From Aldehydirespirator sp965248735 (lineage in GTDB: Bacteria > Actinomycetota > Acidimicrobiia > Acidimicrobiales > Aldehydirespiratoraceae), in NCBI GenBank assembly GCA_965248735.1, contig OZ252146.1, positions 3,348,001 through 3,412,000 of the forward strand: a stretch of 64,000 bases of DNA. Direction: 5' to 3'. A program made the position numbers and the translations under genes. Positions 8,805 to 17,113 of the stretch are shown piece after piece (position 1 is the first letter of the stretch; each line of letters opens with the position of its first letter). Under the pieces are notes generated by a model. The model ran no database searches, was not told the origin of the DNA, and saw nothing but the letters and a program-made list of their open reading frames with translations.

Positions 8805-9134
8805 GTGGACGCGGCGGCGGTGATAAGGGAGGCTCGGGGCAGAGCGGGGATGTCGCTGCGGGAGCTTGCCGAGCGCGCCGGCACGTCCCACTCGGCCATC
8901 TCGGCCTACGAGACGGGCCGCAGAACCCCTACGACAACCACCCTCGACCGCATCGCCCGTGCCGCGGGCTTCGCGCTCGACGCCACCCTGCACCGGCGCA
9001 TCTACGGCCGCAACGACGACCGTGGCGCCGAGCTCGAGGCGGTCCTCGCCCTGGCCGAGGAGTTCCCCGCCGGGCACTCGCCCGACCCGCCCGGCCCGGT
9101 CTTCGGGCGGCGACCCGTCGCCACCGGACGATGA
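8805..9134 (+). CDS. Xre-family helix-turn-helix protein, putative antitoxin
   Basis: 109 residues. An N-terminal Cro/C1-type HTH is clear (SLRELAERAGTSHSAISAYE, then TGRRTPTTTTLDRIARAAG), followed by a tail of about 40 residues. The GTG start follows directly on a -10 element, suggesting a leaderless mRNA, and a palindrome covers the promoter. The stop overlaps the ATG of the nucleotidyltransferase-like gene by four bases (ATGA), so the two are co-translated. This order, small HTH protein then nucleotidyltransferase-fold protein, matches known toxin-antitoxin layouts; that role is inferred. Confidence 0.85.
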   Translation: MDAAAVIREARGRAGMSLRELAERAGTSHSAISAYETGRRTPTTTTLDRIARAAGFALDATLHRRIYGRNDDRGAELEAVLALAEEFPAGHSPDPPGPVFGRRPVATGR

Positions 9135-9682
9135 GCCCGCACCAACCGGCGATGACCCTGACGGGACGCATCGTCGCGCTCCACGCCGCGCTCGACGCGG
9201 CCGGCGTGCCCCACGCCTTCGGAGGCGCCCTCGCGCTGGCATGGTGCACCCGGCGCGCCCGGGGCACGATCGATATCGACGTCAACATCTTCGTCAGCCA
9301 CCACTCCGCCGACGAGGCCCTCGACGCCATGCCCGACGGCGTCGACGTCACCGAGGCCGACCGCCGCGCCGTCGCCGCTGACGGTCAGACCCGTCTGTGG
9401 TGGGACGGCACACCCGTCGACGTCTTCTTCAACACCGCTGCGTTCCACGAGCAGGCCGCGAGCCGCAGGCGCGTCGAATCCTTCGCCGGACACGCCATCC
9501 CGTTCCTGGCCTGCCGCGACATCGCCGTCTTCAAGGCGTTCTTCAACCGTACCCAGGACTGGGCCGACCTCGAGCGGATGGCCGAGGCTGGCACCCTCGA
9601 CCTAGAGTCGGTCATCGGTGTTATCACTACCCACCTCGGCGCCGACGACCGCCTCATCGAGCGCCTCCGACGACTCGGCTGA
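9131..9682 (+). CDS. Nucleotidyltransferase-fold protein, putative toxin partner
   Basis: 183 residues. The segment GVPHAFGGALALAWCTR followed by GTIDIDVNIFV matches the AbiEii/MNT-type nucleotidyltransferase core (GG then DxD); the DID aspartates would hold metal. PVDVFFNTAAFHEQAA carries a further conserved acidic strand, and a helical C-terminus follows (DIAVFKAFFNRTQDWADLE). Families of this kind act as toxins or phage-defence effectors that transfer nucleotides to tRNA or proteins; that activity is inferred here. It overlaps the Xre gene by four bases. Confidence 0.8.
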   Translation: MSPHQPAMTLTGRIVALHAALDAAGVPHAFGGALALAWCTRRARGTIDIDVNIFVSHHSADEALDAMPDGVDVTEADRRAVAADGQTRLWWDGTPVDVFFNTAAFHEQAASRRRVESFAGHAIPFLACRDIAVFKAFFNRTQDWADLERMAEAGTLDLESVIGVITTHLGADDRLIERLRRLG

Positions 9683-9692
9683 GGCACTGGGC

Positions 9693-10300
9693 GTGCAGGC
9701 CCTGGTGTTCGGCGTGGAGCCTGAGCCGGTTGAGGCACCGGCTGGCGGTACCGCTCTGCAGCGGGCGCTGGCGGCCACGCCCATGGCGCTGCGGGAGCTG
9801 CCCGATCCGGGGTTCTTGCTGCCGGACTGGGTGGTGTGCCGGCCGCGGCTGACGGGCATCTGCGGCAGCGACATCAAGCAGGTGTTCATGGACTTCGGCG
9901 ACTCCGACCCCGGCGGTCCCGTCAACCCGATGATCGACTTCGTGTCGTTCCCGCAGGTGCTGGGCCACGAAGTGGTGGCCGAGGTGGCGGAGCTGGGACC
10001 CGAAGCCGAGGGGGCATGATCGTGAAGTCTGGGGTTCACGGCCCCACCCCGTGGGAGTGGACTCCGCTGTACTTCAAGGAGGTCTCCTGGGTGGGGTCCA
10101 ACGCCTTCGGGATCGAGGAGGTCGAGGGCCGCCGCCAGCACGCCATCGCCCACTACCTCGACCTGGTCCTCGACGGCCGCGTGGATGTCACCCCGATGCT
10201 CACCCACCAGCGGCCCCTGAGCGACTGGCGGGGCGCCTTCGATCTGCTCACCGACCAAGCCGCCTCCGGTGCGGTCAAGGTCGCCTTCGACCAGCGCTAG
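9693..10300 (+). pseudogene. Zinc alcohol dehydrogenase with internal deletion and frame change
   Basis: Starting at GTG 9693, the N-terminal catalytic domain of a medium-chain zinc dehydrogenase is readable (VQALVFGVEPEP ... LTGICGSDIKQVFMDFGD ... FPQVLGHEVVAEVAELGPEA) and stops at 10019. In another frame the C-terminal end of the same family follows at once (KSGVHGPTPWEWTPLYFKEV ... AFDLLTDQAASGAVKVAF) and ends at 10300. The NAD-binding Rossmann domain, roughly 180 residues, is missing between them. One deletion that also shifted the frame explains this. The product cannot be functional. Confidence 0.85.
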
Positions 10301-10306
10301 CCCGAA

Positions 10307-10356
10307 CGAACTGGCAGCAAGAGGCACACCATAGGGGCCAATCCGCTGCCAATTCC
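10307..10356. repeat. 50-bp palindromic repeat, copy 1
   Basis: This 50-base unit is identical to the one at 10379-10428. Its ends form an inverted repeat (GAACTGGCAGC at 10308-10318 against GCTGCCAATTC at 10345-10355, one mismatch), so it can fold into a hairpin with a loop of about 26 bases. It lies between the broken alcohol dehydrogenase and the GH3 gene. Confidence 0.9.
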
Positions 10357-10378
10357 GTACGGCCCTGGCCGCGATCGC

Positions 10379-10428
10379 CGAACTGGCAGCAAGAGGCACA
10401 CCATAGGGGCCAATCCGCTGCCAATTCC
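10379..10428. repeat. 50-bp palindromic repeat, copy 2
   Basis: Exact second copy, 72 bases downstream of the first, with 22 unrelated bases between them. Identity over 50 bases in non-coding DNA suggests recent duplication or a REP-like/MITE-like element. It lies 27 bases before the GH3 start codon. Confidence 0.9.
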
Positions 10429-10455
10429 AGGAATGGGCGGGCTTAGCCTCTCGGC

Positions 10456-12570
10456 ATGAGCGCATTCGATGCCGCGGCCGATCGGGTGGCCCAGGGTGCC
10501 GACGCCCGAGCCGAGGCCGACGCTCTGGTGGCGATGATGACCCTGGAGGAGAAGCTGGGCTGCCTCGACGGGGAGCCTGCCTTCTGGCCTGGAATCGCCG
10601 ACCTGGCTAGCGGCGGCTACCACACCCACGGATGGCCCGCTGCCCGCGTCGAGCGCCTGGGCATCCCGGGGCTCAACTTCGCCGACGGCCCCCGGGGATG
10701 CGTGCTCGGGCCGTCCACCACGTTCCCGGTGTCGATGGCCCGGGGCGCGTCGTTCGATCCGAGCCTCGAGGAGCGCATCGGCGATGCCATCGGCGCCGAG
10801 TTGCGGGCCTCGGGCGCCACCTTCACCGGTGCGGTGTGCATGAACCTGCTGCGCCACCCTGCCTGGGGCCGGGCCCAGGAGACCTACGGCGAGGATCCTT
10901 GCCATGTGGGCGAGATGGCCGCGGCGCTCACCCGGGGCCTGCAGCGCCATGTGATGGCGTGCATGAAGCACTTCGCGTGCAACTCGATGGAGAACGCCCG
11001 CTTCAAGGTGGACGTCGTCGCCGACGAGCGGGCCCTCCACGAGGTCTATCTGCCCCATTTCAAGCGGGTGGCCTCAGACGGTCTGGCCGCGGTGATGAGC
11101 GCCTACAACTCGCTCAACGGCCACTGGTGCAGCGACAGCCGCCCGCTGCTCACCGAGATCCTGAGAGACGAATGGGGCTGGGACGGCCTGGTCGTCACCG
11201 ACTTCATCATGGGACTGCGCGACCCGGTGGCGTCGGTGCGGGCAGGCTGCAACATCGAGATGCCCTTCCGCCAGCAGCGGGCCCAGGCCCTGCCCGGCGC
11301 GGTCGCATCCGGCGAACTCGACTTTGCCGTGGTGGACGCCCGAGTGGCCGAGACCCTCGCCACGTTCCTGCGCTTCGCCCGGGTGTTCGCCACCAGCGGT
11401 GACCGGTCGGTGGTGGGCTGCGCCGAGCACCGGGCCCTGGCCCGCGAGGCGGCTGCCGCGTCCATGGTGCTGCTGCGCAACGACGGATGCCTGCCCCTCG
11501 ACACGGCCGAACTCACCAAGGTGGCCGTCCTCGGCCCGCTGGCCGCAGTGCCCAACCTGGGCGACAGCGGCTCCAGCGACGTGCGCCACACCCCCGATCC
11601 CGTCACGCTGCTCGCCGGCATCGAGGCCGCTGTGGGTGCTGCGGGGGTGTCGGTGGTGCACAGCGACCGGGACGCCTCCGTCGCAGCCGACGCGGACGTG
11701 GCCGTCGTGGTCGTCGGCTACACCCGCCACGACGAGGGCGAATACCTCGGCGACGGCCCCGGCGTGTTCCTGGCGCTGGCGCCTCCCATGGACCACCCCG
11801 AGCTGGGCTTCACCGATCCTGCGCAGTTCGCGGCGATCGCAGCAAGCATAGGGGACGGCGGCACGGTGGCCGGATCGTCCCCGGGCGGCGACCGGGCCTC
11901 GCTTCGCCTGCACCCCGACGACGAGCAGCTCATCGCCGACGCCGCCGCCGTCTGCGACCGGGTGGTGGCGGCGGTGATGGCCGGCAGCGCGGTGGTCATG
12001 CCCTGGCTCGACGCCGTGAGTGCGGCGCTCATGGTGTGGTATCCGGGATCAGAGGGCGGCCACGCCGTGGCTGACGTCCTCTTCGGCCGGGCCGAGCCCG
12101 GGGGCCGGCTGCCGTTCGCCGTCCCCCGCGACGAGGCCGACCTCGTTGACTTCGACCGTGACGCCGAGACGGCCCACTACGGACTGCTGCACGGCCAATG
12201 GCACCTGGACGCCAACGCCACCGACCCCCACCTTCCCTTCGGCCACGGCCTCGGCTACACCACATTCCAGATTGAGCAGGCCCAACCGGAGGGCGACCGG
12301 GTGAGCGTCACCGTCGCCAACAGCGGGCCACGGTCGGGCTCAACGGTCGTTCAGGTATACGGAAGCGTCCCCGGCTCGGCCCACCAGCGTCCGCCCAAGC
12401 GTCTGGTCGGCTTCGCCAAGGTTCGCCTTGACGCTGCCGAGAGCACCGAGGCGGCAATCCCTGTCGACCGGTCGCTGCTCGACCTGCGCATCGGCGGCGC
12501 CTGGCTGCGAGAAGACCTGCCCGTCGAGTACGCCATCGGATTCGACGCCGCCACCGCCCGACCGATCTGA
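10456..12570 (+). CDS. Glycoside hydrolase family 3 beta-glycosidase
   Basis: 704 residues. The N-terminal GH3 TIM barrel runs to about 310 with GIPGLNFADGPRG, AGQETYGEDP-like (AQETYGEDP) and the nucleophile region GLVVTDFIMG (D249). A second alpha/beta sandwich follows (VVVGYTRHDEGEYLGDGPG; WYPGSEGGHAVADVLFG), then a C-terminal fibronectin-III-like domain (VTVANSGPRSGSTVVQVYGS). There is no signal peptide, so it is probably cytoplasmic and acts on imported oligosaccharides or glycosides. A possible -10 (TAGCCT, 10444-10449) lies 7 bases before the ATG, allowing a leaderless mRNA. Sugar specificity is not predictable. Confidence 0.93.
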   Translation: MSAFDAAADRVAQGADARAEADALVAMMTLEEKLGCLDGEPAFWPGIADLASGGYHTHGWPAARVERLGIPGLNFADGPRGCVLGPSTTFPVSMARGASFDPSLEERIGDAIGAELRASGATFTGAVCMNLLRHPAWGRAQETYGEDPCHVGEMAAALTRGLQRHVMACMKHFACNSMENARFKVDVVADERALHEVYLPHFKRVASDGLAAVMSAYNSLNGHWCSDSRPLLTEILRDEWGWDGLVVTDFIMGLRDPVASVRAGCNIEMPFRQQRAQALPGAVASGELDFAVVDARVAETLATFLRFARVFATSGDRSVVGCAEHRALAREAAAASMVLLRNDGCLPLDTAELTKVAVLGPLAAVPNLGDSGSSDVRHTPDPVTLLAGIEAAVGAAGVSVVHSDRDASVAADADVAVVVVGYTRHDEGEYLGDGPGVFLALAPPMDHPELGFTDPAQFAAIAASIGDGGTVAGSSPGGDRASLRLHPDDEQLIADAAAVCDRVVAAVMAGSAVVMPWLDAVSAALMVWYPGSEGGHAVADVLFGRAEPGGRLPFAVPRDEADLVDFDRDAETAHYGLLHGQWHLDANATDPHLPFGHGLGYTTFQIEQAQPEGDRVSVTVANSGPRSGSTVVQVYGSVPGSAHQRPPKRLVGFAKVRLDAAESTEAAIPVDRSLLDLRIGGAWLREDLPVEYAIGFDAATARPI

Positions 12571-12676
12571 CCCACCGGGCTCGGCCGCGGGATCGCCAAC
12601 GACCGGTCCGCCGAGCGCGCCCGGTTGGACAGAACTAAGTTGCGCTGGTGCAACCACCCCAAACGAAGGAGTAGCA

Positions 12677-13057
12677 ATGCTCGACTACACGGAACTGAAG
12701 GACGAGGGCGGGCTCGAAGAGTGGCCCGGCTTCGATGAACTGCCGTTCGCGAAGACCCTGGAAGGCAATCCCATCCAATCGGGCCGCTTCGATGTGGGCG
12801 GCTTCGGCACGCGCACGATGGCGGGCGTGTGGGCCTGCACGCCGGGAAGCTTCGCATATACCTATCCGGGTGATGAGATCTGCACCCTGCTCGAAGGCAA
12901 GATCCGACTGGTCGCTGAGGACGGCGAGGCTCACGAGTACGTCGCGGGCGACACGTTCTACAACAGCAAGGGCGAAGTGTGGAATTGGACGGTCATCGAA
13001 CCGGTGCGCAAGATCTTCCACATTCACGATCCGGACTCCGACGAACTCGCGCACTAG
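12677..13057 (+). CDS. Cupin-domain protein (ureidoglycine-aminohydrolase-like cupin)
   Basis: 126 residues. A single cupin barrel of the Cupin_3/DUF861 type: GVWACTPGSFAYTYPGDEIC, TLLEGKIRLVAEDG and YVAGDTFYNSKGEVWNWTV. Related domains occur in ureidoglycine aminohydrolase and in many small sugar- or amine-linked cupins. The ATG at 12677 follows a good Shine-Dalgarno (AAGGAG, about 12666-12671). The 106 bases between it and the GH3 gene show nothing else. Confidence 0.85.
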   Translation: MLDYTELKDEGGLEEWPGFDELPFAKTLEGNPIQSGRFDVGGFGTRTMAGVWACTPGSFAYTYPGDEICTLLEGKIRLVAEDGEAHEYVAGDTFYNSKGEVWNWTVIEPVRKIFHIHDPDSDELAH

Positions 13058-13105
13058 CCGGCGCGTCGAGCCGTCCCGATCCTCCCGGCCGACCCGGCCG
13101 GGCCC

Positions 13106-14386
13106 TCAAACGCAGAGGTCCATGGCCACCGCGGCGTAGACCTTGGCCGCGGCCACCAGGTCGTCCAGCTCGAAGTTGCCGGTGCCCTGCACCGCGGCCG
13201 ACCCGCGGGGCGGCCCGAAAGTCAGCGACGGGACCCCGACCGCGTTGAAGATGTTGGTGTCGCGCCACATGGACGTGTGGGCCACCTGCGGAGGCGGCGT
13301 CGCGCCCCCCACGATCTCGCCGTAGGCCTGTTCCACCGCCTCGCTCAGCGGCTCGACGCCGGTGCCGGCCCAGCCCGCCTTGGCCGTGTAGCACTCCACC
13401 TCGGCTGCGGGATCCACCGAGCGGGCCACGGCCCGCACCTCATCGACCACCGCGTCCTGGTCGGCCCCTGGGGGCGTGCGCACGTCCATGTACAGCTTGC
13501 ACACCGGCGACGACCGGTTGGGCCGGTACGGCACCCCGCCGCGAATGGCGCCCACCTGGGCCTTGGGCCGCACCTCGCCCAGCTCCGACATATAGGAGTT
13601 GCGCTCCTCGTAGTCGATGCACCACGCCTCCAGAACGGTGACCACGGCGGCGCCCTTGACGATGGCGTTGGGGTGGTCGGGCAGCTCAGGCTGGCGGATC
13701 AGCCTCGGCGTGTACATGTTGCGGCCTCGCAGCGTGACCTTCAGGTAAACCGCGCCACACTCGATCCACGACATCGACCAGGCCGTGGTCTCGGCCACCA
13801 GCGCGTAGTCGGCCCGCACGCCGTGGTCGACGAGGTGGCGGGTGCCGAAGCCCTTGCCCTCGTAGCTGAGGCCCTGGTACTCGTCGACGGGCGCCATGCC
13901 GGTCTCGCCCACCACCGAGGTGAGGATCACGTCGCCACCCAGGCCGGCCCCGGCTTGCTGCAGCGCCTTGGCCATGACCATGAACACCGACATGCAGCCC
14001 CGGTCGTTGAGCACGGTGTGGCCGAATATGCGGTCGCCCTCGCGCCAGGCGCCGACGAGATTGGGGTCGCTGGACTCCATGAGGTTGGCGTGGTCGGGCC
14101 CGCTGATCTCGGTGTCGAGGTGGGCGTTGAATAGCAGGCTCTTTGCGCCGGGACGAGACCCCGGCAGCACAGCCACCACGTTGGAGCGATCGGGGAGGAT
14201 CTGCTGTTGGCGGGCCGCGATGCCGTGGCGCTCGTACCAGGCGCTGACCGCGTCGGCTACCGGCTGCTCATTGCCGCACGGCCCGTAGGTGTTGCCCAGC
14301 TCCAGGCACGTCTCGGCCAATAGGTCGCGGTCTGCTTCGATCAGCTCGAAGACTGCGTCTCGCATTGCGGTGTCTACTCCGGTCAT
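13106..14386 (-). CDS. M20-family metallohydrolase (ArgE/DapE/acetylornithine deacetylase-like)
   Basis: 426 residues. Metal-binding landmarks are SLLFNAHLDTE (His, Asp), HTVLNDRGCMSV and SVVGETGMAP (the E-[ED]-like glutamate); the dimerisation domain follows (YLKVTLRGRNMYTPRL) and the final His is in QVAHTSMWRDT. Such enzymes hydrolyse N-acyl or N-carbamoyl amino acids and dipeptides. The start at 14386 is preceded by GGAG. It is divergent from the CoA-transferase gene and near the enamidase operon, so a late amide-cleaving step there is conceivable but unproven. Confidence 0.88.
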   Translation of the reverse strand: MTGVDTAMRDAVFELIEADRDLLAETCLELGNTYGPCGNEQPVADAVSAWYERHGIAARQQQILPDRSNVVAVLPGSRPGAKSLLFNAHLDTEISGPDHANLMESSDPNLVGAWREGDRIFGHTVLNDRGCMSVFMVMAKALQQAGAGLGGDVILTSVVGETGMAPVDEYQGLSYEGKGFGTRHLVDHGVRADYALVAETTAWSMSWIECGAVYLKVTLRGRNMYTPRLIRQPELPDHPNAIVKGAAVVTVLEAWCIDYEERNSYMSELGEVRPKAQVGAIRGGVPYRPNRSSPVCKLYMDVRTPPGADQDAVVDEVRAVARSVDPAAEVECYTAKAGWAGTGVEPLSEAVEQAYGEIVGGATPPPQVAHTSMWRDTNIFNAVGVPSLTFGPPRGSAAVQGTGNFELDDLVAAAKVYAAVAMDLCV

Positions 14387-14566
14387 GGCGGCTCCTTGTC
14401 GGCTCCGGCGCTCGATCCCCGCTGACTGTGCTGCCCGGCGCCGCGGCGCGCCAACACCGACGGGCTGACCGCGAGCTCCGTCGGCTTCGACCGGAGCCCG
14501 TCGCGCACCTCCGCGGTGTCGGCGCCGAGGCCGGGGGGCGAGCCGAGCCGCTACCGTTCGGCTCCT

Positions 14567-15784
14567 ATGGCGGGGCCGCTGGAAGGGATCCGGGTCGTCG
14601 AGCTCGGAGTGTGGGTGGCCGCGCCGGCGGCGGGCGGGATACTGGCCGACTGGGGCGCCGACGTGGTGAAGGTGGAGCCCATCGGCGGCGATCCGGGCCG
14701 CCTGTTCCAGTTCATGCTCGGCGGGGACATGCCCACCAATCCGGTGTTCGAGATGGACAACCGGGGCAAGCGCAGCATCGCCATGGACCTCACCACCGAC
14801 GACGGACGGACCGTCGTCGAGGAGCTGCTCGCCCAGGCCGACGTGTTCGTCACGAACGTCCGCCTCGGAGGGCTCGAGCGCCTGGGCCTCGACCACTCGT
14901 CGGTAACCGCCCGCCATCGCCGGCTCGTGTACGCCGCCGTCACCGGCTACGGGATGCAGGGCACCGAGGCTGACAGCGGCGCGTTCGACGTGGCCGGGTT
15001 CTGGGCCCGCTCGGGCATAGCCCACCTGCTGACCCCCGACGGCGGCGACCCGCCGTTCCAGCGGGGCGGCATGGGGGATCACAGCACCGCGCTGGCCACC
15101 GCGGCCGGCGTGTGCGCCGCGCTGGTCGCTCGGCAGCGCACTGGCGAGGGCCAGCTCGTGAGCACCTCGTTGCTGCGCCAAGGCGCCTACACCATCAGCT
15201 TCGACCTGTCGATCACCCTCGGCTGGGGACTCACTCTGAACATCGGCCGCCGCGACACGATGGGCAACCCGGCCATGAACAACTACACCGCCGGCGACGG
15301 GTGCCGGTTCTGGCTCGTGGGACTCGAACCGGCACGGCACTGGGAGCCGCTGGCCCGAGCGGTGGGCAGACCCGATTGGATCGACGACGAGCGCTACGCC
15401 ACGCCCCGGTCCCGGCGCCACAATGCGACCGAACTGGTCGCCGAGCTCGATGAGATCTTCGCCACCCGGTCTCTCGATGAGTGGTCCGAGGCCTTCGCAG
15501 CCGAGCCCGAGCTGTTCTGGGCGCCCATCCAATCACCCGAGGACCTGCTGGCCGATCCGCAGTTCACCGCAGCCGGAGGATTGGTGGACGTGCCCGACGG
15601 GGCGAGCACGTCGACGATGGTCGCCACCCCGGTCGACTTCTCGGGCACCGCCTGGGCTCCCACGGGCATGGCGCCCCGCCTCGGAGAGCACAGCGACGAG
15701 ATCCTGCGGTCTCTGGGCCGCAGCGACGCTGAGATCGAGGCCTTGGTCGGTGCAGGCGTGGTCCTCCTCGACCACCAGGACTGA
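14567..15784 (+). CDS. CaiB/BaiF family (class III) CoA-transferase
   Basis: About 405 residues. The N-terminal PLEGIRVVELGVWVAAPAAG, then GADVVKVEP and FEMDNRGKRSIAMDL are diagnostic of the formyl-CoA/carnitine CoA-transferase family. The catalytic Asp should be in GAFDVAGFWARSG. It moves CoA between carboxylic acids, usually to activate an unusual acid for degradation. I use the ATG at 14567 because upstream in-frame codons encode low-complexity sequence. Substrate unknown. Confidence 0.93.
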   Translation: MAGPLEGIRVVELGVWVAAPAAGGILADWGADVVKVEPIGGDPGRLFQFMLGGDMPTNPVFEMDNRGKRSIAMDLTTDDGRTVVEELLAQADVFVTNVRLGGLERLGLDHSSVTARHRRLVYAAVTGYGMQGTEADSGAFDVAGFWARSGIAHLLTPDGGDPPFQRGGMGDHSTALATAAGVCAALVARQRTGEGQLVSTSLLRQGAYTISFDLSITLGWGLTLNIGRRDTMGNPAMNNYTAGDGCRFWLVGLEPARHWEPLARAVGRPDWIDDERYATPRSRRHNATELVAELDEIFATRSLDEWSEAFAAEPELFWAPIQSPEDLLADPQFTAAGGLVDVPDGASTSTMVATPVDFSGTAWAPTGMAPRLGEHSDEILRSLGRSDAEIEALVGAGVVLLDHQD

Positions 15785-15875
15785 CCGGCGCCGTCAGCCC
15801 GGAGCGACGGTACACAGCCAGGGATCAGCAGCCAGGTCGCGCCGCAGCCGTCGATAGGCGTCTTCAGCCGCGACG

Positions 15876-17039
15876 TCAGTTGTTGATGTCGGCCACCCGG
15901 CGGGCCCTCAGGGTGCACAGCGACTCCTGCACCCGTACCACCCCGTCGGTGATCACCACGGCCACTCCGGGGAACTCACCCGCCGCGATGGCCTCCACCG
16001 CCGAGTCGCACACCGAGCCGAGCGAGGCGTCCATCACCACCAGATCGGCAGCCGTCCCCACCGCGACTACGTTGCCGTCGGAGCCGAAGGCCCTCGCTCC
16101 CTGGCCCGAGGCGATCGCCCACGCCGTCTCGGGAGCGACGCCGCCGAGTGAGCAGATGTCGCCGATGGTCTTGAGGACGCCCAGAGAGGTGACGCCGTAG
16201 CCGGTGGGTGTGTCGGTGCCGATCAGCAGCCGGTGGAGCTCGCCTCGCTCGACCAGCCGCTGGACAACCCGCAGCATCGGCCGGGTGCCGCCGGCCTGCA
16301 CCACCTCTACGAACGGCGGCCCCCCGTCGTCGCAGAGCATGTCGATGTCGTCGTCGGACAGCGAGGCGAACGTGTTGGCGTGCGAGGCGATGGAGGGTCC
16401 CACGGCCAGGACGTCCTCGGCAGAGAAGTAGGGGTGCTCGTCGCCGCCCGGGCCGCGGTCCGACGTGCACCCGCAGTGCATGTGCACGGTCATGCCCAGC
16501 GCGCGGGCGTGTGCCGACAGCTCGCCGGCCCGCGCCGGGTCCTTGAGCGAGCCCACGCCCACCTCGCCGATGATCCGCATCCCGGCCTCGAACGCCCGGT
16601 CGATGTGGGAGGGCTCGGTGTCCTTCTCCAGCAGCATCGCCCCGCCGTGGACCTTCATGCCCGCCGGCCGGTAGCGCTCGAAGGAGTGGAACGCCCCGAG
16701 AGCGATGCCCAGGGCTGACTCGGCGCCAGTGCGTCCCGGTGCGTGAACTTCGCCGGCCGAGATCGCCCGGGTAACCGCTCCGTGCATCATCCGCTCGAGG
16801 TACCCAGCCGACTGCTGCTTGGGCGCATAGTCACCCTGGGTGGGATGCACGTGAGTGTCGACCAGACCGGGCGCCACCGTCATCTGTTTGCAGTCGACCA
16901 CGACACCGGGAGCGTTGGCCGCGCTGGCGTCGAACGAGGCGATGCGCCCGCCGTCGATGACGATGGTGTCGGCGTCGAGCGTCGGCGCGTCGAGCACGCC
17001 GGTGAGCACTTGGCCGATGTTGTGCAGTACGAGTTGCAT
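15876..17039 (-). CDS. Enamidase-like cyclic amidohydrolase
   Basis: 387 residues. An amidohydrolase-superfamily metal enzyme with DTHVHPTQGDYAPKQ (first metal HxH), RPAGMKVHGGAMLLEKDT, GEVGVGSLKDPA, VHMHCGCTS and the late IGTDTPTGYGVTSLGVLKT. The order and wording of these blocks match the enamidase of nicotinate-fermenting Eubacterium barkeri, which opens the cyclic enamide 6-oxo-tetrahydronicotinate; the C-terminal DASLGSVCDSAVEAIAAGE also fits. I infer hydrolysis of a lactam or cyclic enamide. It is the last gene of a minus-strand operon with a flavin oxidoreductase and ABC importer, starting at ATG 17039. Confidence 0.85.
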   Translation of the reverse strand: MQLVLHNIGQVLTGVLDAPTLDADTIVIDGGRIASFDASAANAPGVVVDCKQMTVAPGLVDTHVHPTQGDYAPKQQSAGYLERMMHGAVTRAISAGEVHAPGRTGAESALGIALGAFHSFERYRPAGMKVHGGAMLLEKDTEPSHIDRAFEAGMRIIGEVGVGSLKDPARAGELSAHARALGMTVHMHCGCTSDRGPGGDEHPYFSAEDVLAVGPSIASHANTFASLSDDDIDMLCDDGGPPFVEVVQAGGTRPMLRVVQRLVERGELHRLLIGTDTPTGYGVTSLGVLKTIGDICSLGGVAPETAWAIASGQGARAFGSDGNVVAVGTAADLVVMDASLGSVCDSAVEAIAAGEFPGVAVVITDGVVRVQESLCTLRARRVADINN

Positions 17040-17113
17040 TGGATGAACTCCGGTGGTCTTGCGGTCCTTGCCGGCCCGGCCCGGCTGGGCGGGCTGCGTG
17101 GACTGGGGCGTCG

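Noticed and set aside
10307..10428. Two identical repeats with a spacer, resembling a minimal CRISPR array
   Set aside because: The repeats are 50 bases and the single spacer 22 bases, there is no third copy and no cas gene in the window; hairpin ends fit a REP/MITE-type element better.
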